Positions 8,461-15,779 of a stretch of DNA of 64,000 nt are shown piece by piece. The notes beneath the pieces were generated by a model. It was not told where the DNA came from and ran no database searches. It saw only the letters and a program-made list of their open reading frames with translations. Where the stretch lies: the NCBI GenBank assembly GCA_035626475.1, contig DASPNP010000065.1, positions 1 through 64,000 on the forward strand. The letters run 5' to 3'. This stretch comes from DASPKT01 sp035626475. GTDB lineage: Bacteria; Pseudomonadota; Alphaproteobacteria; Azospirillales; Azospirillaceae. Positions within the stretch are counted from its first letter, which is position 1; every line of letters begins with the position of its first letter. Both the position numbers and the translations under genes were made by a program.

Positions 8461-8922
8461 ATGAAGACAGCGGCAACGGCGTTCTTCGCCATCCTTCTCC
8501 TTGCCGGCGCGGCGCGGGCCGAGTCCAGCTTCGGCGCGGACGAGCAGGGCGTGCGGGCGGCGGTGGAGGACTATTTCTGGGGCCGGCAGAACGGTGACCA
8601 GGAACGCCTCGCCCGCGGCATGATGATGGAGGGCGGCGACCTGAAGGGCGTGGCGGAGAAGGAGGGCCGGCAGACCCTCACCATCTCGCCCATGGCCGAC
8701 TATGCCAAGCTGAACACCCGCCCGCGCGGCCTGCCTACCAAGGCGGAGGTCCTGGCGCTGGACATCGTCGACGGCCGCATGGCCTGGGTGAAGCTGCGGC
8801 TGGAGGCGGCCGACCGCGACATCACCGACTATCTGATGCTCTACAAGATCGACGGCGCCTGGAAGATCGTGAACAAGATGTGGAGCACCCAGCCCAAGGC
8901 CCCGGTGAAGCCGGCGGGGTGA
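8461..8922 (+). CDS. Exported NTF2-like (lumazine-binding-type) protein
   Basis: A 153-residue protein with a clear Sec signal peptide (MKTAATAFFAILLLAGAARA, cleavage near residue 20) followed by a small alpha+beta domain. The patterns VRAAVEDYFWGRQNGDQERLARGM and ITDYLMLYKIDGAWKIVNKMW are typical of NTF2-like/putative lumazine-binding domains, which often bind small ligands or act as SnoaL-like enzymes. It is predicted periplasmic. The ATG at 8461 is chosen because it begins the signal peptide. A hairpin with a T-tract at 9001-9037 ends the gene. No substrate can be inferred. Confidence 0.75.
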   Translation: MKTAATAFFAILLLAGAARAESSFGADEQGVRAAVEDYFWGRQNGDQERLARGMMMEGGDLKGVAEKEGRQTLTISPMADYAKLNTRPRGLPTKAEVLALDIVDGRMAWVKLRLEAADRDITDYLMLYKIDGAWKIVNKMWSTQPKAPVKPAG

Positions 8923-8945
8923 GGGGCGTTGGCGCATTCTTCTAC

Positions 8946-9085
8946 CCGTCATTCCCGCGGAGGCGGGGACCCAGGTAATGAGCGTGCTACAGGAACGAGG
9001 AAGGGCGCCAACGGTGATATTGGCGCCCTTTTTCTTTGCCGATCGCAAGCGGAATGCCTGGGTCCCCGCCTCCGCGGGGATGACG
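8946..9085. repeat. Dispersed inverted repeat, family R3 (copy 2)
   Basis: Outer arms CCGTCATTCCCGCGG and CCGCGGGGATGACG with GGGGACCCAGG / CCTGGGTCCCC inside. Its left inner block GGTAATGAGCGTGCTACAG matches the complement of the right inner part of copy 1 (3283-3451), so the two copies face opposite ways. Confidence 0.8.
9001..9037 (+). terminator. Intrinsic terminator after the NTF2-like gene
   Basis: Stem AAGGGCGCCA pairs with TGGCGCCCTT around a short loop and is followed by TTTTCTTT on the plus strand. It lies in the middle of repeat R3 copy 2. Confidence 0.7.
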
Positions 9086-9098
9086 TGTGGAGGAAACC

Positions 9099-9833
9099 TC
9101 AGACCTCTTCCGTATCCAGCGCGTAACCAGCCGAGCGCACGGTGCGGATGATGTCGAGCGCGTCGCCCTCGTTCAGCGCCTTGCGCAGGCGGCGGATGTG
9201 GACGTCGACGGTGCGGGGCTCGACATAGACGTCGCGGCCCCAGACCATGTCCAGCAGCTGCTCGCGGGAGAAGACGCGGCCGGGGTTCTGCATGAAGTGG
9301 CGCAGCAGCCGGAACTCGGTCGGGCCCAGATGGATGCTGCGGCCGGCGCGGCGCACGCGGTGCGCGGCCAGATCCACCGTCACGTCGGCGAAGGTGAGGG
9401 TCTCCTCGTTCAGCTCCGGCTGGGCGCGGCGCATGACGGCGCGGATGCGCGCCATCAGCTCGCCCGGGCTGAAGGGCTTGGACATGTAGTCGTCGGCGCC
9501 GGAGTTCAGGCCGCGGATCTTGTCGCTCTCCTCGCCCCGGGCGGTGAGCATGATGATCGGCACCTCGCGCGTGGCGGGCGAGCGGCGCAGCTGGCGGCAG
9601 ACCTCGATGCCGCTCATCAGCGGCAGCATCCAGTCCAGCAGCACCAGGTTCGGCGGCTGCTCCTCGGCCAGCAGGATCGCCTCCTCGCCGTCGCCGGCGG
9701 CGGCGACGCGGAAGCCCTCCTTCTCGAGGTTGTAGGTCAGCAGCGTCACCAGGTCGGCCTCGTCCTCGACGATGAGGACGAGCGGCTTGGTCGCGGCGGC
9801 GGTCATCGCGGCGGTGCTCGTGGCGGTGCTCAT
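9099..9833 (-). CDS. phoB: Phosphate regulon response regulator PhoB
   Basis: A 244-residue OmpR/PhoB-type transcription factor. The receiver domain (about 17-135) holds the acidic pocket VEDEAD, the phospho-acceptor Asp67 in LVLLDWMLP, and the conserved Lys in YMSKPF. The winged-helix DNA-binding domain (about 145-240) includes LGPTEFRLLRHFMQNPGRV and the recognition-helix region RTVDVHIRRLRKAL. It activates Pho genes when phosphate is scarce. It is the last gene of the operon and overlaps phoU by 4 nt. The first 15 residues are a non-conserved Ser/Thr/Ala-rich extension. Confidence 0.95.
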   Translation of the reverse strand: MSTATSTAAMTAAATKPLVLIVEDEADLVTLLTYNLEKEGFRVAAAGDGEEAILLAEEQPPNLVLLDWMLPLMSGIEVCRQLRRSPATREVPIIMLTARGEESDKIRGLNSGADDYMSKPFSPGELMARIRAVMRRAQPELNEETLTFADVTVDLAAHRVRRAGRSIHLGPTEFRLLRHFMQNPGRVFSREQLLDMVWGRDVYVEPRTVDVHIRRLRKALNEGDALDIIRTVRSAGYALDTEEV

Positions 9834-10564
9834 GGCGTGGCGGCCCTCCCGGAGGCGGCGTGCGGCATGGTCTCGAAGCAGGTCCGGTCGTCCTTGGGCC
9901 GGGTGCCGGAGATCGGCTGGCCGCGGACGAGGAAATGGATGGTCTCGGCGATGTTGGTGGCGTGGTCGCCGACCCGCTCCAGGTTCTTGGCGATGAAGAG
10001 CAGGTGGGTGCAGGCGGCGATGCTGTCGGTGTCGGCCGCCATGTGCGCCAGCGCCTCGCGGAACAGGTCGGTGTAGAGACCGTCCAGCTCGGCGTCGCGG
10101 CGCCAGGCGGTGACGGCCTTCTCCACGTCGCGGTCGACATAGGCGTCCAGCACGTCGCGCAGCATGTCGCGCACCAGCGAGCCCATGCGCGGGATCGCCG
10201 CCGCCGGCGCCACGGCCGGCAGCTTCGCCAGCGCCACCGAGCGCTTGGCGATGTTGGCGGCGTAGTCGCCCGACCGCTCCAGGTCGGCCGAGATCTTCAG
10301 CGCCGCCAGCACCTCGCGCAGGTCGCTGCCCATGGGCTGGCGCAGCGCCAGCACGCGGACGGCATCGTGCTCGACCTCGCGCTCGTAGCCGTCCAGCCGG
10401 GCGTCGGCCTGCACGATGCGCTCGGCCAGGGCGGTGTCGCGCCGCACCAGGGCCTGGACCGCGTCGGCGATCTGGGCCTCGGCGTAGCCGCCCATCTGCG
10501 AGATGCGGTTGGTCAGGCGCCGGAGCTCCTGCTCGAACGCCTTGACGGTATGCTCGGCCGCCAT
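9830..10564 (-). CDS. phoU: Phosphate signalling protein PhoU
   Basis: A 244-residue, mostly helical cytoplasmic protein built of two PhoU three-helix repeats. The metal-binding-type motifs are DLERSGDYAANIAKR in the first repeat and NLERVGDHATNIAETIHF in the second. It links the Pst transporter to the PhoR kinase and damps PhoB activation when phosphate is plentiful. The ATG at 10564 is used: it lies 2 nt after the pstB stop and starts MAAEHTVKAFEQELRRL, as in the family. It overlaps phoB by 4 nt. Confidence 0.95.
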   Translation of the reverse strand: MAAEHTVKAFEQELRRLTNRISQMGGYAEAQIADAVQALVRRDTALAERIVQADARLDGYEREVEHDAVRVLALRQPMGSDLREVLAALKISADLERSGDYAANIAKRSVALAKLPAVAPAAAIPRMGSLVRDMLRDVLDAYVDRDVEKAVTAWRRDAELDGLYTDLFREALAHMAADTDSIAACTHLLFIAKNLERVGDHATNIAETIHFLVRGQPISGTRPKDDRTCFETMPHAASGRAATP

Positions 10565-10566
10565 GA

Positions 10567-11394
10567 TCAGCCGTACCGGCCGGTGATGTAGCCCTGGGTG
10601 CGCTCGTCCCGCGGATTGGTGAAGATCTCCTCGGTGTCGCCCACCTCCACCAGGTCGCCCAGGTGGAAGAAGGCGGTGCGCTGGGAGACGCGGGCGGCCT
10701 GCTGCATGTTGTGGGTCACGATCACGATCGTGAAGTTCTCCCGCAGCTCGTCGATCAGCTCCTCGATATGGGCGGTCGCGATGGGGTCGAGCGCCGAGCA
10801 GGGCTCGTCCATCAGGATGACCTCGGGGCTGACCGCGATGGCGCGGGCGATGCAGAGGCGCTGCTGCTGGCCGCCGGACAGGCCGGTGCCGGGCTCCAGC
10901 AGCCGGTCCTTCACCTCGTTCCACAGGCCGGCCCGCTTCAGGCTGACCTCGACGATGTGGTCGAACTCGTCCTTGCGGGTGGCGAGGCCGTGCAGCTTCG
11001 GCCCGTAGGTGATGTTGTCCCAGATCGACTTGGGGAAGGGGTTCGGCTTCTGGAACACCATGCCGACGCGGGCGCGCAGCTGCACCACGTCCAGGCGCGG
11101 ATCGTAGATGTCCTGGTCGTCCAGCAGGATCTGGCCCTGCACGCGGCAGATGTCGATCGTGTCGTTCATCCGGTTCAGCGTGCGCAGGAAGGTCGACTTG
11201 CCGCAGCCGGACGGGCCGATCAGGGCCAGCACCTCATTGCGGCGGATGTCGACGGAGACGCCGTGCAGCGCCTCCTTGGTGCCGTAGAAGACCTTCACGT
11301 CGCGGGCGGACATCTTCGGCTTCACGGCGGCATCCGTCATGGCGGCAGCGTTCATGGGGGAAGCACTCACGGTAAGGGTGTCGTTGGCGGTCAT
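10567..11394 (-). CDS. pstB: Phosphate ABC transporter ATP-binding protein
   Basis: A 275-residue ATPase subunit of the high-affinity phosphate importer. Walker A GPSGCGKST is at 60-68, the Q-loop lies in VGMVFQKPNPFP, the ABC signature is LSGGQQQRLCIARAIA, Walker B is VILMDEPCSALDP, and the switch His is in IVTHNMQQA. The first 28 residues are not conserved; an internal Met28 could be the real start. It sits between pstA and phoU with single-digit spacing. Confidence 0.96.
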   Translation of the reverse strand: MTANDTLTVSASPMNAAAMTDAAVKPKMSARDVKVFYGTKEALHGVSVDIRRNEVLALIGPSGCGKSTFLRTLNRMNDTIDICRVQGQILLDDQDIYDPRLDVVQLRARVGMVFQKPNPFPKSIWDNITYGPKLHGLATRKDEFDHIVEVSLKRAGLWNEVKDRLLEPGTGLSGGQQQRLCIARAIAVSPEVILMDEPCSALDPIATAHIEELIDELRENFTIVIVTHNMQQAARVSQRTAFFHLGDLVEVGDTEEIFTNPRDERTQGYITGRYG

Positions 11395-11402
11395 GTCGGG
11401 GC

Positions 11403-12758
11403 CTACCAGCGGCGTTCGAACTTGCGGCGCAGCCAGATCGCGGTGCCGTTCATCAGCACCAGGAAGACCAGCAGCACCATGATGGCGGCGGAGGTCAGCT
11501 CGGCGAAGCCGCGCTCGGGCTTGTCGGCCCAGATGTAGACCTGCACGGGCAATGCCGCCGAGCTGTCGAGGATGCCCGTGGGCGCCTCGGTGACGAAGGC
11601 GTTCATGCCGATCATCAGCAGCGGCGCCGTCTCGCCCAGCGCGTGCGCCATGGCGATGATGGTGCCGGTCATGATGCCGGGCATCGCCAGCGGCAGCACA
11701 TGGTGCATTACCGTCTGCAGCTTGCTGGCGCCCATGCCGAGCGCCGCCTCGCGGATCGACGGCGGCACCGCCTTCAGCGCGGCGCGGGCAGCGATGATGA
11801 TGGTGGAGACCACCAGCAGGGCCAACACGATGCCACCCACCAGCGGGGCCGAGCGCGGCATGCCGAAGAAGTTCAGGAACACCGCCAGTCCCAGCAGGCC
11901 GAAGACGATGGAGGGCACGGCCGCGAGGTTGTTGATGTTCACCTCGATCAGCTCGGTGAAGCGGTTCTTCGGCGCGAACTCCTCGAGGTAGATCGCGGCG
12001 GCCACGCCGATCGGCAGGGCCAGGACCAGCGTCACCAGCATGGTGTAGAGCGAGCCCACCAGCGCGCCCCAGATGCCGGCCAGCTCGGGATAGTTGCTGT
12101 CGGCGCCGGTGAAGAAGGTGCTGTTGAAGGTGCGCGAGATGCGCTCCTGCCCGACCAGCTGGTCGTACCAGCCGATCTGCTTGTCGGTCAGCGGCCGGGT
12201 CTCCGGCGGCGCGTCGCGGTCGATGTTGCCCTTGGCGAACTGGTTGATCGCGTCCGAGGTCGGCACGCCCAGCTCGACCGTGCGGCCCAGCAGCGACGGG
12301 TCGTCGATCACCTGGGCGGCTACGAAGACGCCGGCCACCGGGCTCACCATCTCGCGCAGCGCCTTGCGGTCGCTGCGGCTGGTCGCCTCGGGGAACAGCT
12401 TGTAGACGGCCTCCTGGACCAGCTCCTGGTACAGGCCCTTGTCGATGGCGGCCGGGTTGCCGGTGCCCTGCGGGTCGAGCCTGGCCTGGTCCAGCGTCAG
12501 CTCCAGCCGCAGCTCGGTCCGCACGAAGGCGCCGGCGCCGTTGTGCAGGATGGTCCAGAGCAGCCAGGCCAGCATCGCCACGGCGATCGAGATGGCGACG
12601 ACGCCATACATCTTGAAGCGGCGCTCGGCGGCGTAGCGCCGCTTCAGGCGCACCTCCGCGGCGGTGCTGGTGTGGAAGGAAATGGCGTCGGGTTGCGGCG
12701 AGGCGACCTGCGCCGGCTGCGCGAAATCCGTCATGGGTCGGGTCTCCGGCTCAGTCAT
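11403..12758 (-). CDS. pstA: Phosphate ABC transporter permease PstA (with DUF3333-like insert)
   Basis: A 451-residue inner-membrane permease. After the first membrane segment (about 50-70) comes a periplasmic insert of roughly 150 residues, typical of alphaproteobacterial PstA (DUF3333 type) and absent in E. coli PstA. The five-helix transport core follows from about residue 225, with the coupling-loop motif REAALGMGASKLQTVMHHVLP near 335-356. The start overlaps the pstC stop by 8 nt, consistent with translational coupling; an alternative Met nine residues in is possible. Confidence 0.93.
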   Translation of the reverse strand: MTEPETRPMTDFAQPAQVASPQPDAISFHTSTAAEVRLKRRYAAERRFKMYGVVAISIAVAMLAWLLWTILHNGAGAFVRTELRLELTLDQARLDPQGTGNPAAIDKGLYQELVQEAVYKLFPEATSRSDRKALREMVSPVAGVFVAAQVIDDPSLLGRTVELGVPTSDAINQFAKGNIDRDAPPETRPLTDKQIGWYDQLVGQERISRTFNSTFFTGADSNYPELAGIWGALVGSLYTMLVTLVLALPIGVAAAIYLEEFAPKNRFTELIEVNINNLAAVPSIVFGLLGLAVFLNFFGMPRSAPLVGGIVLALLVVSTIIIAARAALKAVPPSIREAALGMGASKLQTVMHHVLPLAMPGIMTGTIIAMAHALGETAPLLMIGMNAFVTEAPTGILDSSAALPVQVYIWADKPERGFAELTSAAIMVLLVFLVLMNGTAIWLRRKFERRW

Positions 12759-14217
12759 ATTTCTCGCGGTACTTCTGCACGACCTTCAGCGCCACGACGT
12801 TCAGCACCAGGGTCACGAGGAACAGCACCAGGCCCAGGGCGAAGACCGACAGGGTCTTGGCGCTGTCGAACTCCTGGTCGCCGACCAGGATCGACTTGAT
12901 CTGCACGGTCACGGTGGTGACGCTGTCCAGCGGGTCCGCGGTCAGGTTGGCCTGCAGGCCGGCGGCCATCACCACGATCATGGTCTCGCCGATGGCGCGG
13001 CTGACGGCCAGCAGCATGGCGCCCATGATGCCGGGCAGCGCCGCCGGCAGGATCACCTGGCGGATGGTCTCGGACTTGGTGGCGCCCAGGCCCAGCGAGC
13101 CGTCGCGAAGGCTCTGCGGCACGGCGTTGATGACGTCGTCCGACAGTGAGGAGACGAAGGGCACGATCATGATGCCCATCACCAGGCCGGCGGCCAGGGC
13201 GCTCTGGGACGAGATGTCCAGGCCGATCATGGCGCCGGCGGCCTTGATGGTCGGGGCGACGGTCAGGATGGCGAAGAAGCCGAACACCACGGTCGGGATG
13301 CCGGCCAGGATCTCCAGGATCGGCTTCACCACCGAGCGCACGCGCTTGGGCGCGTAGTCGGACAGGTAGATGGCCGACATCAGGCCGATCGGGGCCGCCA
13401 CGCACATGGCGATGAAGGCGATCAGCAGCGTGCCGGTGAAGAGCGGAACCGCGCCGAAGGCGCCGGTCGAGCCCACCTGGTCGGCGCGGATCGCGGTCTG
13501 CGGGCTCCACTGGGTGCCGAACAGGAACTCGGTGAAGGGCACCTTGGTGAAGAAGCGCAGGCTCTCGAACAGCAGCGACAGCACTATGCCGACGGTGGTC
13601 AGCACCGCCAGGGTGGAGCAGACGATCAGCAGGCCGATGACGACCCGCTCGACATTGTTGCGGGCGCGGAACTCGCGGCTGATGCGCGCGCGGGTCAGCG
13701 CCAGGCCGCCGGCGGCCAGCGCCATGCAGACCGCGAAGAGGCCCCAGCCCGTCAGGTCGCGCAAGCTGGAGTAGCGTGCGGCGTCATCCGCCAGCAGCGC
13801 CCGCACCGCCTCGGGCACGTAGTCGCCCTGGCCGCCCGCGATGTTCCGGATGTTGATGAGGAGCAGCTGCTCCTGCGTCTCGTTCAGCGCCGCCAGCCCG
13901 TCGGTCGCCAGCCGGGCCAGGAAGGCCTCGAGGTCGGCCGGCGGCAGCATCGCCTGGCCCCAGGCGCGCAGCGTCTCGACGTCCATGCCGCCCAGCACGA
14001 CCGCCTCGGTCACGGGCTGGCGGATGGCGATCCAGGCCAGCACCAGGATCAGCGAGGGCAGGCCCGCCCAGATGGCGACGTAGGCGCCGTAGTAGGTCGG
14101 CACGGAGTGCAGCGACGCGATGCGGCCTTCCGCCAGGGCGACGGCCCTGGACCGTCCCATGAGGAAGCCGATGGAGGTCAGGATCAGCAGGACGCCGACC
14201 GTAAGGGATGCCGTCAT
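12751..14217 (-). CDS. pstC: Phosphate ABC transporter permease PstC
   Basis: A 488-residue permease partner of PstA, longer than the E. coli protein because of an N-terminal two-helix region and periplasmic segment, as is usual in alphaproteobacteria. The transport core carries QSLRDGSLGLGATKSETIRQ (coupling loop) and the IGETMIVVMAAG segment. I take the ATG at 14217, which has GGGGAG just upstream although spacing is tight; a TTG four codons earlier (14229) is the alternative. A stem-loop at 14290-14324 separates it from pstS. Confidence 0.93.
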   Translation of the reverse strand: MTASLTVGVLLILTSIGFLMGRSRAVALAEGRIASLHSVPTYYGAYVAIWAGLPSLILVLAWIAIRQPVTEAVVLGGMDVETLRAWGQAMLPPADLEAFLARLATDGLAALNETQEQLLLINIRNIAGGQGDYVPEAVRALLADDAARYSSLRDLTGWGLFAVCMALAAGGLALTRARISREFRARNNVERVVIGLLIVCSTLAVLTTVGIVLSLLFESLRFFTKVPFTEFLFGTQWSPQTAIRADQVGSTGAFGAVPLFTGTLLIAFIAMCVAAPIGLMSAIYLSDYAPKRVRSVVKPILEILAGIPTVVFGFFAILTVAPTIKAAGAMIGLDISSQSALAAGLVMGIMIVPFVSSLSDDVINAVPQSLRDGSLGLGATKSETIRQVILPAALPGIMGAMLLAVSRAIGETMIVVMAAGLQANLTADPLDSVTTVTVQIKSILVGDQEFDSAKTLSVFALGLVLFLVTLVLNVVALKVVQKYREKYD

Positions 14218-14289
14218 CGCTCCCCGCAACTCTGTCTTCTATTAAGGATCAAGGCCGGCGGTCACCCGCGCGGCCGGTACGTCTTCTAC

Positions 14290-14324
14290 AAAGGAAGAGG
14301 CGGCGCTCCCGGGGGAGCGCCGCC
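14290..14324 (-). terminator. Intercistronic stem-loop/attenuator between pstS and pstC
   Basis: On the minus strand a near-perfect stem GGCGGCGCTCCC / GGGAGCGCCGCC is followed by TCTTCCTTT. It lies just after the pstS stop and before pstC. Such a structure would let binding protein be made in excess over the membrane subunits, as known for many ABC operons, by partial termination or by protecting the pstS message from 3' decay. Confidence 0.7.
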
Positions 14325-14338
14325 ATCCGTCTCCGGTA

Positions 14339-15373
14339 TCAGGAGGCCGGGGTGCCCATCGGGGTGAGCGCCTTGCCGGTCGCCTGGACCTTCGCCAGCT
14401 CGTCCTTGGGCAGGGCGACCAGGCCCTTGTCGGCCAGGTAGCCTTCCTCGCCCATGGCGCGGTCGCTGGTGTACTCGGCGATGAACTCCTTCAGGCCGGG
14501 GATCACGCCGACATGCTGGTTCTTCACGTAGATGAACAGCGAGCGGGAGATCGGGTACTTGCCCGAGGCGATGTTCTCGTAGGTCGGCTCGACGCCGCCG
14601 ACGGTGTTGCCGGCGACCTTGTCGGTGTTCTCCTCGAGGAAGGAGTAGCCGAAGATGCCGAAGCTGTCCTTGTTCGCCTGCAGGCGCTGGACGATCAGAT
14701 TGTCGTTCTCGCCCGCCTCGACGAAGTGGCCGTCCTCGCGCATGGTCTTGCAGACGGCGTCGTTGCGGTCCTTGGCGAGATTCTTGATCGCCGGGAATTC
14801 CTTGCAGCCTTCCTGCATGACCAGCTCGACCCAGGCGTCACGGGTGCCCGACGTCGGCGGCGGGCCCAGCACCTCGATCTTGGTCTTCGGCAGCGAGGCG
14901 TCGATGTCCGACCACATCTTGTAGGGGTTGGCGACGACCTGGCCGTTGACCTCGACCTCCTTCGCCAGGGCCTGGAAGAGCTGGCCCTTGGTCAGGTTGA
15001 AGGAGGGACGGTCCTTGCTGTGGGCGAAGGCGATGCCGTCATAGCCGATCTTGACCTCGGTGATCGACTCGACGCCGTTCTTGCGGCAGGTCGTGTACTC
15101 GCTGGCCTTCATCTGGCGCGAGGCGCCGGTGATGTCGGCGGTCTCGGCGCCCAGGCCGGCGCAGAACAGGCGCATGCCGCCGCCGGTGCCGGTGGACTCC
15201 AGGATCGGGGCCGGGAACTTGGCGCCCTGGCCGAAGCGCTCCACCACAGTGGCGGTGAAGGGGAACACGGTCGACGAGCCGACGATGCGGATCTGCTCGC
15301 GGGCCTGGGCGGCGCCAGCCATCGAGACGGCGGCGGCGGTGGCCATCAGGGCAGCGATGGCAAGCTTCTTCAT
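14339..15373 (-). CDS. pstS: Periplasmic phosphate-binding protein PstS
   Basis: A 344-residue periplasmic receptor for inorganic phosphate. The signal peptide is MKKLAIAALMATAAAVSMAG plus AAQA, cleaved near residue 24. The mature protein begins with the family-typical IRIVGSSTVFPFTATV, and the phosphate-pocket regions ESTGTGGGMRLFC and GPPPTSGTRDAWVELV are intact. The ATG at 15373 is chosen because it opens the signal peptide. It is the first transport gene of the operon, preceded by a candidate Pho box, and delivers phosphate to PstCAB. Confidence 0.96.
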   Translation of the reverse strand: MKKLAIAALMATAAAVSMAGAAQAREQIRIVGSSTVFPFTATVVERFGQGAKFPAPILESTGTGGGMRLFCAGLGAETADITGASRQMKASEYTTCRKNGVESITEVKIGYDGIAFAHSKDRPSFNLTKGQLFQALAKEVEVNGQVVANPYKMWSDIDASLPKTKIEVLGPPPTSGTRDAWVELVMQEGCKEFPAIKNLAKDRNDAVCKTMREDGHFVEAGENDNLIVQRLQANKDSFGIFGYSFLEENTDKVAGNTVGGVEPTYENIASGKYPISRSLFIYVKNQHVGVIPGLKEFIAEYTSDRAMGEEGYLADKGLVALPKDELAKVQATGKALTPMGTPAS

Positions 15374-15499
15374 GGTCACGACATTCCCTCCGGATTGGGA
15401 CAGAACTTCTCCGGGCGCAATGCCCGCTGCACCCTGATGGGCACTCCCATCGGGCGCCGCGACCATACCCAGCGGCGGCGATGAAAATACTACGGTATT

Positions 15500-15517
15500 G
15501 TTACACTAAGATGACGC
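15500..15517 (-). promoter_or_regulatory. pstS: Candidate Pho box upstream of pstS
   Basis: On the minus strand the 18 nt GCGTCATCTTAGTGTAAC have the two-heptamer, 11-bp-period layout of PhoB sites (consensus CTGTCAT-N4-CTGTCAT), with 5/7 and 4/7 matches. A TAGTAT sequence lies 7 nt further downstream as a possible -10 element, and the site is about 125 nt ahead of the pstS start. The match is imperfect, so this is a suggestion. Confidence 0.4.
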
Positions 15518-15570
15518 CCCGGGGCCCTCGGCGGGGCGGGAAGGGGGTAGGGGAGGGGGGGCCTCTTATA

Positions 15571-15766
15571 TCCTTCTCCCCTTGAGGGAGAAGGATGGGG
15601 CCCCAAGCCTGCTTGGGGAGGATGAGGGGTCGGCGGGCGGCAGCCCGACGTTCTCACCCCCTGTTCCACGATCACCCGTCGAGAACGCCCGCCTTCGGCG
15701 GTCGACCCCTCATCCCCCCACGCCTCCGGCGCGGGTCCCACCCTTCTCCCTCAAGGGGAGAAGGAT
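15571..15766. repeat. Dispersed palindromic element, family R4 (copy A, about 200 bp)
   Basis: Ends are CCTTCTCCCCTTGAGGGAGA and its near-complement. Inner blocks are GGATGAGGGGTCGGCGGGC on the left and GGTCGACCCCTCATCCCCCC on the right. The core is bounded by GTTCTC and GAGAAC. The same element recurs at 34456-34652 with exchanged arms. Together with the Pho-box region it occupies the 400-nt gap between phoR and pstS; no gene is supported in that gap. Confidence 0.85.
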
Positions 15767-15779
15767 TGAGAGGCGAGGC

